NCBI RefSeq assembly: GCF_021699195.1
Contig: NZ_SSXE01000184.1
Location: 1-34,527 of the forward strand
Reading direction: 5' to 3'
DNA from: Nonomuraea sp. MG754425
GTDB taxonomy: Bacteria; Actinomycetota; Actinomycetes; Streptosporangiales; Streptosporangiaceae
DNA: 34,527 bases
Both the position numbers and the translations under genes were made by a program. The notes below the pieces were generated by a model. That model was not told the DNA's origin, made no database searches, and was given only the letters and a program-made list of their open reading frames with translations. Below are positions 7,535 to 17,929 of the stretch, piece by piece (position 1 is the stretch's first letter; each line of letters opens with the position of its first letter).

Positions 7535-8434
7535 TCACTTGACGGACCCGGCCATCATGCCCTGCACGAAGTACCGCTGGAAGGCGAAGAACAGCACCAG
7601 CGGGATGATCAGCGACAGGAAGGCGCCCGAGGAGAGGATGTCGACGTTCGACCCGAACTGCCGCATCTGCGACTGCAGGTACTTGGTCATCGGCTGGTTG
7701 CCGGTGTTGGCGAAGACCAGCGCGATGAGCATGTCGTTCCACACCCACAGGAACTGGAAGATGCCCAGCGAGGCGATGGCGGGCTTGCCCAGCGGGAAGA
7801 CCACCGAGACGAAGATCTTCCACTCCGAGGCCCCGTCCATGCGGGCCGCCTCCAGCAGCGAGGCGGGGATGCCGACGAAGAAGTTCCGCAGCAGGAAGAT
7901 CGCGAACGGCAGGCCGAACGCCACGTGGAAGAGCACCACGCCGGGGATGCTGCCGAAGATCCCGGTGTTGCCGTAGAGGGCGGCGATGGGGATCAGCGCG
8001 ATCTGGATGGGCACGATCAGCAGCCCGACGACCACGAGGAAGCCCGCGTCGCGGCCGGGGAAGTCCATCCACGCGAACGCGTATCCCGCCATGGCCGCGA
8101 TGCCGATCACCAGGACCGTGGTCGGCACCGTGATCATCACGGTGTTCCAGAAGGACGTGGTGAACCCGCTGCCCAGCAGGTTGGCGTAGTTCTGGATGGT
8201 CAGCTCGGCCGGCTTGGTGAAGATCGTCCACCAGCCCTCGGCGCCGTTGACCTTGTTCGTGCGCAGCGAGACGACCAGCAGGCCCAGCGTGGGCACCATC
8301 CAGAACAGGCCGAGCAGCACCATGATCACCTGAACGGCGCCGCTGCCCAGCCGATCGACGATCCTGCTCAGGATGCCCCTGCGCGGCGTACCCGACTCCA
8401 GCCCGGACGCCACCTGGGCAGTCGCGGTCGTCAT
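7535..8434 (-). CDS. Sugar ABC transporter permease, MalG type
   Basis: Inner-membrane subunit of a CUT1 carbohydrate importer. The 299-residue protein shows about six hydrophobic segments (for example 33-57, 95-122, 131-152, 165-186) and the ATPase-contacting EAA loop LLEAARMDGASEWKIFVSVVFPL (193-215). It ends with the typical MalG tail FQRYFVQGMMAGSVK. The ATG at 8434 overlaps the MalF-type stop (ATGA) and has GGAGGGGAGAG just upstream. It is the last gene of the operon and is followed by the hairpin at 7496-7520. The sugar is probably an alpha-glucoside, judging from the binding proteins and the nearby trehalose genes. No ATP-binding subunit is encoded here; in actinomycetes one MsiK-type ATPase often serves many CUT1 importers. 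Confidence 0.93.
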   Translation of the reverse strand: MTTATAQVASGLESGTPRRGILSRIVDRLGSGAVQVIMVLLGLFWMVPTLGLLVVSLRTNKVNGAEGWWTIFTKPAELTIQNYANLLGSGFTTSFWNTVMITVPTTVLVIGIAAMAGYAFAWMDFPGRDAGFLVVVGLLIVPIQIALIPIAALYGNTGIFGSIPGVVLFHVAFGLPFAIFLLRNFFVGIPASLLEAARMDGASEWKIFVSVVFPLGKPAIASLGIFQFLWVWNDMLIALVFANTGNQPMTKYLQSQMRQFGSNVDILSSGAFLSLIIPLVLFFAFQRYFVQGMMAGSVK

Positions 8435-9813
8435 GACTCTCCCCTCCTGAACCGCCTGATGTTCATGATCATGAAGGGGAGCACCAGAATGAGCAGGAAG
8501 ATCGACAGCGCGCTGCCCAGCCCCTGGTTGTTCCCGCCGCCGAACGCCACGCGCCACATCTCCAGCGCGACCACGTTCGCCTGCGGTTGCACCGAGGCCG
8601 GCGCGATGATGAACACCAGGTCGAACACCTTCAGCGTATTGATGATCATCGTCACGAAGACGACGAGCAGGACCGGCGACAGCAGCGGCACCGTGATCTT
8701 GCGGAACACCTGCCACTCCGTGGCGCCGTCGATGCGGGCCGCCTCCAGGGCGTCGCGCGGGATCGCCGCGAGACCGGCCGCGAGCAGCACCATGGCGAAT
8801 CCGGCCCACACCCAGACGAACGCGCCGATGATCGCGGGCGTGATGAGTGTCGGGCCGAGCCAGGACAGGCCGCCGTAGGACGCCTCGAAGTTCGACTGCG
8901 GCAGACGCACGGTGTAGGTGCCGGCGGCCAGTCCGTCGAAGGCGAACGTGCCGTTCTCGGCGGTCGTCGCGGTGGCGGCCACCTGGCCGTCGGGTCCGAC
9001 CGCCTCGACGGTCATGCCCGGCAGGCCCTTCTCGGTGCCGTCCACCACGTTGCTCTGGCCGCCGCCGCCCTGGGTGAAGTCGAACCAGACGGTCCCCGAC
9101 ACCCCGGCTCCGGCCCCGGCGGCCTGCGCGGGCTGGGCGTTGGCCGGCATGATCTCCGGCTTGACGCCGACGATCGGGATCAGCACCGGCTGCCCGGCCT
9201 GGGCGGGCTGCTTGGTGACGACAGCGCCGTCCTGGTCGGCGACGGGCGACTGGTCGCCCTCGCGCGGACGGGCCTCCGGGTAGCCCTGGGAGGAGGCGAA
9301 GGTGTCGGAGAACGTGGTGAGCACGGCGTTGGCCAGGCCCTTGTCCGGGTTCTCCTCGTACACCAGGCGGAAGATGACGCCGGCCGCCATGAGCGAGACC
9401 GCCATCGGCATGAACACGATCAGCTTGAACGCCGTGGCCCACTTGATGCGCTCGGTGAGCACCGCGAAGACCAGGCCCAGCATGGTGACGATGATCGGGG
9501 CGACGACGACCCAGATGAGGTTGTTGCGGATCGTCGTGAGCATGCCCTGATCGGTGAAGATCGTCATGTAGTTGCCCAGCCCCACGAATCCGGAGCCGCT
9601 CGCGTCGAACAGGCTGCGGAAGATGGAGTAGACGATCGGGTAGACCACCCAGATGCCCAGCAGCAGCGCCGCCGGAAGGAGGAAGGCGATGGCGACCGCC
9701 GGCGAGGGGCCTAGGCGCAGTCGGGTACGGGGGGTTTCAGCCGGTCCGGGGGAGGAGCCGCCCGCGAGCTTCAGCGCGGGCGGGTCCTGCCGGCCGTCCA
9801 ACCGTTCGGTCAC
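8431..9813 (-). CDS. Sugar ABC transporter permease, MalF type, with inserted extracellular SdrD-B-like domain
   Basis: The 460-residue protein is a CUT1 permease with about six membrane segments (about 37-63, 98-120, 128-150, then 322-346, 371-392, 433-452) and an EAA loop at 357-377 (DALEAARIDGATEWQVF). Between the third and fourth segments is a ~165-residue external region. It begins with a Pro/Ala/Gln-rich linker (about 180-237) and contains a beta-sandwich of SdrD-B/carboxypeptidase-regulatory type (about 239-305): GTVWFDF, GLPGMTVEAVGPDGQV, TAENGTFAFDGLAAGTYTVRLP. E. coli MalF also has a large P2 loop at the equivalent place that touches the binding protein; this one is of a different fold class. 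The start is GTG at 9813, with AGAGG upstream and 13 bp after the binding-protein stop. Confidence 0.92.
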   Translation of the reverse strand: MTERLDGRQDPPALKLAGGSSPGPAETPRTRLRLGPSPAVAIAFLLPAALLLGIWVVYPIVYSIFRSLFDASGSGFVGLGNYMTIFTDQGMLTTIRNNLIWVVVAPIIVTMLGLVFAVLTERIKWATAFKLIVFMPMAVSLMAAGVIFRLVYEENPDKGLANAVLTTFSDTFASSQGYPEARPREGDQSPVADQDGAVVTKQPAQAGQPVLIPIVGVKPEIMPANAQPAQAAGAGAGVSGTVWFDFTQGGGGQSNVVDGTEKGLPGMTVEAVGPDGQVAATATTAENGTFAFDGLAAGTYTVRLPQSNFEASYGGLSWLGPTLITPAIIGAFVWVWAGFAMVLLAAGLAAIPRDALEAARIDGATEWQVFRKITVPLLSPVLLVVFVTMIINTLKVFDLVFIIAPASVQPQANVVALEMWRVAFGGGNNQGLGSALSIFLLILVLPFMIMNIRRFRRGES

Positions 9814-9826
9814 GGCCTGAACCTCT

Positions 9827-11149
9827 TTACTTCCAGGCCTTCTTGGCCTCGGCTTCGAGCGCCTCCTGGGCGCCCTTGACGTCGCTCGGGTCGCGCAGGA
9901 AGTCCTGGAGCACCTTCCACTCGCCCTTGCCGTCGGTGCCGCCGAACGCGCTGGGAGCCAGGTCCGACATGTCGTAGCGGACGGCGTCGCCGGCCGAGAC
10001 GATCGTCTGGCCGAGCTGCTTGGTCAGCTCGTCGGGGTAGTTGTCGGGCGAGACGTTCTTGTTGGGCGACAGGTAGCCGGGCAGCTTGGCCCAGACCTCG
10101 CCACCCTCCTTGGAGGCCAGGAACTGCACCAGCGCCATCGCGCCGGGGGAGTCCTTCATGGCCACGGCGACGTCGCCGCCCAGCACGACCGGGGTGGTGT
10201 CACCGGCCTTGGGGAACGGGAAGTACTTGGCCTCCTCGCCGACCTTGGCGCCCGCCTGGTCCGCCTCGACGGCCACGAAGTCGGCCTCGATGACCATGGC
10301 GGCCTTGTCGGTGCCGTAGACCTTGGTCACGCAGGTGGGGAAGTCGGTCTGCATGGTGCCGGAGGTGCCGTCGACCAGGAACTCGGCCTTGGAGGCGATC
10401 TGCTGGATCTTCTCCAGTGCGGTGGCCACGGACGGGTCGGTCCACGGGATCTCGTGCTTGGAGAGCTTGTCGTAGTTCTCCGGGCCGGCGGTGGACAGGT
10501 AGACGTTCTCGAAGAGGTCGGTCAGCGTCCAGCCGGAGGCGCCGCAGAAGGAGAACGGCGGCGTGCCGGAGTCGGCGATCGTCTGGGCGGCCTTGACCAG
10601 CTCGTCCCAGTTGGTGGGCGCCTGCACGCCGGCGTCGTCGAACGCCTGCGACCGGTACCAGACCAGCGACTTGTGCGCGGCCTTGACCAGCACGCCGTAC
10701 ACCTTGCCGTCGACGGAGCCGAGGTCCTTCCAGTACGGCGTGTAGTTGGTGTCCACCTCCTGGACGACCTCGGGGGTCAGCGGCTTGAGCGCGTTCTGCT
10801 CGACGTACTGCGCGACCAGGCCCGGCTGCGGCAGGATCGCGACGTCCGGCGGGTTCTGGCCCTGGATGCGCGGGCCGAGGTAGGCGCCGGTGTCCTCACC
10901 GGTGGAGGCGTAGGTGACCTCGGCTCCGGTCTTCTCGGAGAAGGCCTTCAGCACCTGCTCGAAGTTCTTCTGCTCCGCGCCGGTCCACTTGGCGGCGACT
11001 TCGAGCTTCACGCCCTGGAGCGGCTTGGCGGCGCTGGACGCCGCGGCCGAGCCCGATGCCGAGGGCTCGGTGGTCGTCGGCGCGTTACCGCAGGCGGCGA
11101 CGGCTACCGCGAGCCCGGCCAGGATCGCTGCTGCACTGCCTTTTCGCAT
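9827..11149 (-). CDS. Alpha-glucoside-type extracellular solute-binding lipoprotein (AglE-like)
   Basis: The 440-residue protein has a lipoprotein signal with the lipobox AVAAC and Cys20 as the lipid-attached residue, followed by a Ser/Ala/Thr linker (21-42). The mature part is a CUT1 family-1 binding protein (LEVAAKWTGAEQKNFEQVL, PDVAILPQPGLVAQYV, GKVYGVLVKAAHKSLVWYR, MVIEADFVAV). These features resemble AglE-type alpha-glucoside binding proteins. It would sit on the outer face of the membrane and deliver sugar to the two permeases encoded downstream. The ATG at 11149 has GAGG overlapping the stop of the preceding gene, seven bases away, so the two binding proteins are made from one transcript. 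The exact sugar is not predictable from sequence. Confidence 0.9.
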   Translation of the reverse strand: MRKGSAAAILAGLAVAVAACGNAPTTTEPSASGSAAASSAAKPLQGVKLEVAAKWTGAEQKNFEQVLKAFSEKTGAEVTYASTGEDTGAYLGPRIQGQNPPDVAILPQPGLVAQYVEQNALKPLTPEVVQEVDTNYTPYWKDLGSVDGKVYGVLVKAAHKSLVWYRSQAFDDAGVQAPTNWDELVKAAQTIADSGTPPFSFCGASGWTLTDLFENVYLSTAGPENYDKLSKHEIPWTDPSVATALEKIQQIASKAEFLVDGTSGTMQTDFPTCVTKVYGTDKAAMVIEADFVAVEADQAGAKVGEEAKYFPFPKAGDTTPVVLGGDVAVAMKDSPGAMALVQFLASKEGGEVWAKLPGYLSPNKNVSPDNYPDELTKQLGQTIVSAGDAVRYDMSDLAPSAFGGTDGKGEWKVLQDFLRDPSDVKGAQEALEAEAKKAWK

Positions 11150-11156
11150 GGCTGCC

Positions 11157-12404
11157 TCACTGGGTTCTGGTGATCTCTTGCAGTTCGGATTTCATCGAGG
11201 CCGCGACGTCGTCGGCGGTCTCGGGGGAGGGGTTGCCCAGCGCCTTCGCGACCGAGCTGGCGATGACCAGGCTGAGCTGGTTGTAGTTGGCGCTCACGGG
11301 CCGCGGCTGGGCGGCGAGGATGCTCTCCTTGAGCACGGGCAGGTAGGGGAAGCGCTTGATGAGCTCGGGATCGTCGTAGAGCTCGGTCCACACGGGCGGG
11401 AAGGAGCCCTCTGTGAGGACCCGGCGCTCGTTCTCCAGGCTCGTGAAGTAGCGGATGAACTCCTGTGCGGTGTGCTGGTTCTTGGAGTAGGCGCTGATGG
11501 CCAGGTTGGCTCCGCCCAGCGTGCTGGATCCGGGGCCGTTCAGGCCGGGCAGCCGGGTCACGCCCAGCTTGCCGCCCAGTTCGGCCTTGGCCGGTCCGTA
11601 CGCGTGCGGCCAGTTGCGTGCGAAGGCCAGCCGGCCCTCCTGGAAGGCCAGGCGCGTTTCTTCCTCCTTGAAACTCAGCGACTCCATCGGGATCCATCCC
11701 TCGCGGAGCCCCTGGAACAGGAACTCCAGCGCGACCCCGCCCGTGGCGGGATCGAGGGTCACCTCGGCGCCGTCGCGGCTGACGATCTGCCCGCCGGCCG
11801 ACTGCACGGCCTCGGCGAAGTTGACCGTGAGCCCTTCGTAGGCCAGGAACTGCCCGGCGTACCCTCCGATATTTCGCTTTTTCGTTATCTGGCGTGATTG
11901 GTCACGAAGCTCGGCCCAGGTTCGGGGCGGCTTCCTGACCAGGTCCTTCCGGTAATACAGCAGCCCGGCGTTGCTCGTGTACGGAACCGCCCAGAGCTTG
12001 TTCTTGTAGACAGCCGTCTCCACGACGGGCGGCAGGAACCTGTCGAGCGGGAACAACCCGCGCTCCAGGGGGATGATCCAGCCGTTCTCCGCGAATTCGG
12101 CAGTCCACACCACGTCGAGCCCCAGTACGTCGTACCGGTTGCTCTGGGCCTGGAGGTTGGCCGCGATCTGAGCGCGTTGCTCGTCGGCGGCCTCGGGCAG
12201 TTCCAGCAGCGTCACCCTTTCGGCCGGGTGGGCCTGGTTCCAGCGGTCCAGCAGGGGTTGCAGGTACGCGGTGGTGTCGCGTCCGGTGGCGAAGGTGATC
12301 GGGCCTGTCCCGCCCGTTCCCTTGTCGCCCCCGCCCTCATCGCCCGTCGCCGCGCATCCGGCCGCCAGGGTCACGGCCATCAGCACCGGAAGCAGGCGAA
12401 GCAC
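11157..12404 (-). CDS. Second solute-binding lipoprotein (ThuE/LpqY-like trehalose/maltose binding)
   Basis: First gene of the importer operon. The start is GTG at 12404, fixed by GGAGGA at 12411-12416; the frame continues upstream through the promoter region. The 415-residue product has a signal peptide with lipobox TLAAGC (Cys17). The pattern ITFATGRDTTAYLQPLLDRW, then LGLDVVWTAEFAENGWI and LWAVPYTSNAGLLYYRKDL, is characteristic of the ThuE/LpqY group of trehalose/maltose binding proteins. It is clearly different from the AglE-like protein encoded next, so the operon supplies two unrelated receptors. A short stretch around 11868-11905 uses AT-rich codons (KKR segment) unlike the surroundings. 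Confidence 0.9.
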   Translation of the reverse strand: MLRLLPVLMAVTLAAGCAATGDEGGGDKGTGGTGPITFATGRDTTAYLQPLLDRWNQAHPAERVTLLELPEAADEQRAQIAANLQAQSNRYDVLGLDVVWTAEFAENGWIIPLERGLFPLDRFLPPVVETAVYKNKLWAVPYTSNAGLLYYRKDLVRKPPRTWAELRDQSRQITKKRNIGGYAGQFLAYEGLTVNFAEAVQSAGGQIVSRDGAEVTLDPATGGVALEFLFQGLREGWIPMESLSFKEEETRLAFQEGRLAFARNWPHAYGPAKAELGGKLGVTRLPGLNGPGSSTLGGANLAISAYSKNQHTAQEFIRYFTSLENERRVLTEGSFPPVWTELYDDPELIKRFPYLPVLKESILAAQPRPVSANYNQLSLVIASSVAKALGNPSPETADDVAASMKSELQEITRTQ

Positions 12405-12410
12405 TCTGTT

Positions 12411-12416
12411 TCCTCC
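12411..12416 (-). promoter_or_regulatory. Ribosome binding site that sets the start at 12404
   Basis: Minus-strand GGAGGA six bases before GTG. It excludes the 17-codon upstream extension, which would be translated from the operator region. Confidence 0.75.
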
Positions 12417-12430
12417 GTGTTCAGAGTCTT

Positions 12431-12444
12431 TTACATACGTGTTA
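12431..12444 (+). promoter_or_regulatory. Operator-like element, copy 1
   Basis: TTACATACGTGTTA, itself a partial palindrome (TWACA-N4-TGTWA). It lies just downstream of the expected importer transcription start. It matches copy 2 in inverted orientation at 11 of 14 positions. Confidence 0.5.
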
Positions 12445-12459
12445 GGTAGATGCATTCAT

Positions 12460-12488
12460 GTTATGCACACCTGTAATCTGTAGGTCAA
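12460..12488 (-). promoter_or_regulatory. Promoter of the sugar importer operon
   Basis: On the minus strand: TTGACC (12488-12483), 17-base spacer, CATAAC (12465-12460). Transcription would start near 12453, about 50 bases before the GTG. The 16-base element at 12461-12476 covers the -10 box. Confidence 0.55.
12461..12476 (-). promoter_or_regulatory. Operator-like element, middle, degenerate copy
   Basis: On the minus strand: TTACAGGTGTGCATAA, sharing TTACA and GTG with the flanking copies and overlapping the importer -10 box. It is the weakest of the three. Confidence 0.3.
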
Positions 12489-12500
12489 CGGAATGCCTCG

Positions 12501-12514
12501 TAACGCATACGTAA
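12501..12514 (-). promoter_or_regulatory. Operator-like element, copy 2
   Basis: On the minus strand: TTACGTATGCGTTA, about 22 bp upstream of the PadR GTG and just outside the importer -35 box. With copy 1 it forms a widely spaced inverted pair framing the divergent promoters, as expected for a regulator controlling both units. Confidence 0.5.
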
Positions 12515-12535
12515 CAGAGCAGGGGAGGTGGAGCG

Positions 12536-13038
12536 GTGCGGCCACACCTGCTGGCGCTCCTGGCGAAAGAGCCAGCCCACGGCTACGAGCTCAAACAGGC
12601 GCTGGAGCAGACCTTCGGGAGCGCCTATCCCTCCCCGAACATCGGGCAGATCTACGTCACCCTGGGCAGGCTGGAGAAAGACGGCCTGATCAGGGCGGTG
12701 GACGTCGAGCAGTCGAACCGGCCCAACAAGAAGGTCTATTATCTGACCGCCAAGGGCCGCGACGTGCTCGAAGCCTGGGTCGACGAGCCTACCGAGGGTC
12801 CGCGCGTGCGCGACGAGTTCTTCATGAAGCTCGTGCTCGCGCCGCTCACGGGCATTGCCGACCGGATGGCGCTGATCAGCCGGCAGCGTCGGCACTACCT
12901 GTCGCTCATGGGCGACCTCAACGACCTGATGTCGCGTACGGCCCCGACCGATCGGGTGGCGATGCTGCTGATAGAGGGAGCCATGCTGCATCTGCAGGCG
13001 GACCTTGACTGGCTTGAGCGATGCCAGGAGGATCTGGC

Positions 13039-13042
<4 letters not shown>
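12536..13042 (+). CDS. PadR-family transcriptional regulator
   Basis: The 168-residue protein has the PadR winged-helix fold: LLALLAKEPAHGYELKQAL (5-23), then PSPNIGQIYVTLGRLEKDGLI (32-52) as recognition helix and wing start, and KKVYYLTAKG (64-73). It then has the dimerising helices of the subgroup-s/Vir-like C-terminal domain (ALISRQRRHYLSLM, MLLIEGAMLHLQADLDWL). PadR proteins often repress a neighbouring transporter and respond to a small molecule. The GTG at 12536 follows GGGGAGGTGGAG. Its stop overlaps the exporter ATPase start (ATGA), so it likely regulates that exporter and, by position of the inverted elements, possibly the divergent sugar importer too. Confidence 0.93.
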
Positions 13043-13763
<721 letters not shown>

Positions 13764-13767
<4 letters not shown>

Positions 13768-13838
13768 GCCCGCAACGAGCCGACGGCCCTGACGAGCCGA
13801 GCACGGGCCCGGCGCGGGCAGCGGTGAGCGCCTCATGA
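13764..13838 (+). CDS. Possible 24-aa linking ORF between ATPase and permease
   Basis: ATG at 13764 overlaps the ATPase stop (ATGA) and its own TGA at 13836 overlaps the permease ATG at 13835 (ATGA). The peptide, MSPQRADGPDEPSTGPARAA plus four residues, is Pro/Ala-rich, with no recognisable domain. There is no ribosome site. It may be chance in GC-rich DNA, or a relay that lets ribosomes cross 70 bp from one gene to the next. Confidence 0.25.
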
Positions 13839-15951
13839 GCACCGCCATGGCGGGAAGCCGGTGGATCAAGGCCGACCTGCGGGCCCGCACCGGGCAGGCG
13901 GCGCTGACCGTGCTGGTCGTGGCCGGCATCGTGGCCGCGCTGATCACCGCCGCCACCCTGCTCGAAGACAGCACCAACCCGTGGCGCAGCCTGTCGGCCC
14001 AGACCGACGGCGCCCACGTCTGGCTGTACACCAAGGACAGCCCCCAGGTCGCCCTGGGCGGCATCGAGGGCGTCACCCAGACCGCGGGCCCCTACCGCTC
14101 CGCGCCCGTGACCGTGGCGCAGGAGGGCAAGAAGGAGCCGGCCACGCTGCGGGCCATGCCCGCCACAGCGCCCGCCGTCGCCCACCCCGTGGTGGCCGAG
14201 GGGCGGTGGCTGGACCCGTCCCAGCACGACGGAGTGGTCGTCGAGCGCTCGTTCGCCGACGCGCTGGGGCTCAGGGTCGGCGCGGCGTTCTCGATCATCG
14301 CGCTCAGCGGCCAGCGCCACACCCTCTACGTACGCGGCATCGCCGACTCCGCCGACCAGGGCTTCTACCCCGAATGGACGCCGGGGCTGGCCTACGTGCT
14401 GCCCGTCATGCTCGACCGCATCGAGCCCATGCTGGGCCGCAGCGAGTGGGTGACCGGGCTGCGCCTGGCCGACCCCGAGGCTTCACAGGTCGTCTCGCAG
14501 CGCGTGGTCGTGCTGCTGGAGGACCGGCTCCAGCGCGTCTACACCTGGCGTGAGGTCAGGGCCGCGATGGAGCTGGACAACCGGCTCCTGGGCACGCTGC
14601 TCGCGCTGTTCGGCGTGGTCGGGCTGGTGGCCGCCGCGCTCGCGCTGGCCAACGCCGCCGGCGGCCGGGTGCTCGGCCAGCTCCGCGACCTGGCCACGCT
14701 CAAGTCCATGGGCTTCACCAGGGGGCAGATCGCGCTCGTGCTCCTGGTCGAGCACGGCGCGCTCGGGCTGCTCGGCGTCGCGATCGGCGCCCTGGCCGGC
14801 TGGGGGGTGATGGCGGCGATGCTCGGCGCCGGCTCCGTGGCGCCCTTCCCCGTGCTGGCCATCATCGCGGGCACGGCGCTGGTCGTGCTGGCCGCCGTCG
14901 GCGTGCCGGCCTGGCGGGGCGGGCGCACGCCGCCGATCCTTCGGGCTGGCCGTGCCGATGATGATGATCACCATCGGGCTCGGCGTGTGGGCCACCCTGG
15001 ACAACTTCCTGGCCCATCCCGAGCAGGTGGGCCAGCACGCCGCCCTGTACGTCCGGCCGGGCAAGGTGGAGCCGGCGGTCGCCGAGCGGCTCGCCCGCCA
15101 GGACAAGGACGTCGCCGCCGTCTACTCCGGCACCGACGTGAACGCGCTGGCCCCCGGCCAGGCCCGGTCGGTCCGGGTGCGGGCCATCGGCAGTTCGGCG
15201 AGCCCGTACCCGTTCCCCGTCGTCGAGGGGCGCATGTTCGCCCGTCAGGGCGAGGCGGTCGCCGGGCAGGGGCTGCTCGGCCTACTTGGAGTCAAGATCG
15301 GCGACCGGGTGCGGCTCACCGTGGGCGGCACCCCGCTGATCGTCCGGATCGTCGGCCGCACCGTCGAGCCCGAGCAGGACGGTGAGGTGCTCTCGGTGGG
15401 CATCGACAGCCTGGCGGCCAAGGACGCCGTGCCGCCCGAGTACTACGCGCTGGCCCTGAAGGCGGGCGCCGACCCGCTGGACGTGCGGGGCCGGCTGCTG
15501 GCCGCCTCCGAGGAGGGCCTCGACGTGCAGGCCGCGGTCAACCCGGCGGACCGGTTGTCGATCATCAGGGTGGTGATCGTGGCGTTGATCGCGGTGCTGA
15601 CCCTCATCGGCCTGGCCAACCTGCTCACCGCCAGCGCGCTCGGCCTTCGTGACCACGCCTTCGACCTGGCCGTGCTGAAGGCCATGGGGCTGACCCCGCG
15701 CCAGGTCATGGCCACGCTCGTGACCGGCACGGGGCTGCTGGTGGTGCTGGGCGTCGGGGTGGGCGCGGCGGTGGGGATCTCCGTCGTCACCTGGCTGATC
15801 GACCTCCAGGGCCACACCAGCGGCGTCGGGGCGGGCATCGGCCGCGCCCCGTCGGCCGTGACGCTGACGGTGGCGGTGCTGGTCGCCGTGGGCACGGCCC
15901 TCGCGGTCGCGCTCATCCCCGCCCGCCGCGCGGCCCGTGCCCAGGTGCCGG

Positions 15952-15965
<14 letters not shown>
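13835..15965 (+). pseudogene. FtsX-type ABC permease, frameshifted near 14941
   Basis: Two overlapping frames together encode one permease of about 710 residues. The first half (from the ATG at 13835) has a membrane helix at about 22-43, an external domain, and three helices ending PAWRGGRTPPILR near residue 369. From there the frame becomes ADDDDHHRARR and non-coding, while the frame one base later continues naturally with FGLAVPMMMITIGLGVWATL, a second external domain and three final helices to 15965. So there is one extra base, or a loss of 3n+2 bases, around 14930-14950. Full-length relatives of this two-repeat type usually carry about 40-60 more residues between the halves, so a deletion may have caused the shift. 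Without repair, the upstream frame would run to 15385. It could be a sequencing error, a dead gene, or two half-permeases; no ribosome site is evident before the second half (GTG 14952). Confidence 0.7.
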
Positions 15966-17676
<1,711 letters not shown>

Positions 17677-17929
17677 AGGAAGAGATGTGGGCAGGACGAA
17701 GTCACCGGTTGCCCCGGCGTTGTTCTCTGGTGACCGCGCCGCGGTGGGGGCGTCATCCCTGCGTACCCCACTGCCCTCGAACGGGACCGGATTTGTGATC
17801 TGGTGCCCGTTTGTGCGGCGCTTACGGGCCGAACACTACCAGCCCGTTGGCTTTCCGGAACCCGCTTCTGCTGTGCGAGGTGTAATACCCGTGAGATCTG
17901 TATGTAATCGCCCTGTTACCGAGAGTTCA
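17677..17929. other. Intergenic region between treS and the Asn-synthetase-like gene
   Basis: This 253-bp region must hold the treS promoter (minus strand) and the terminator of the upstream gene. I see only weak candidates: CCCGT...ACGGG spaced by 12 (about 17803-17826), the small palindrome GGTGTAATACC (about 17879-17889), and GTAA...TTAC near the upstream stop. No open frame of note. Confidence 0.4.
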
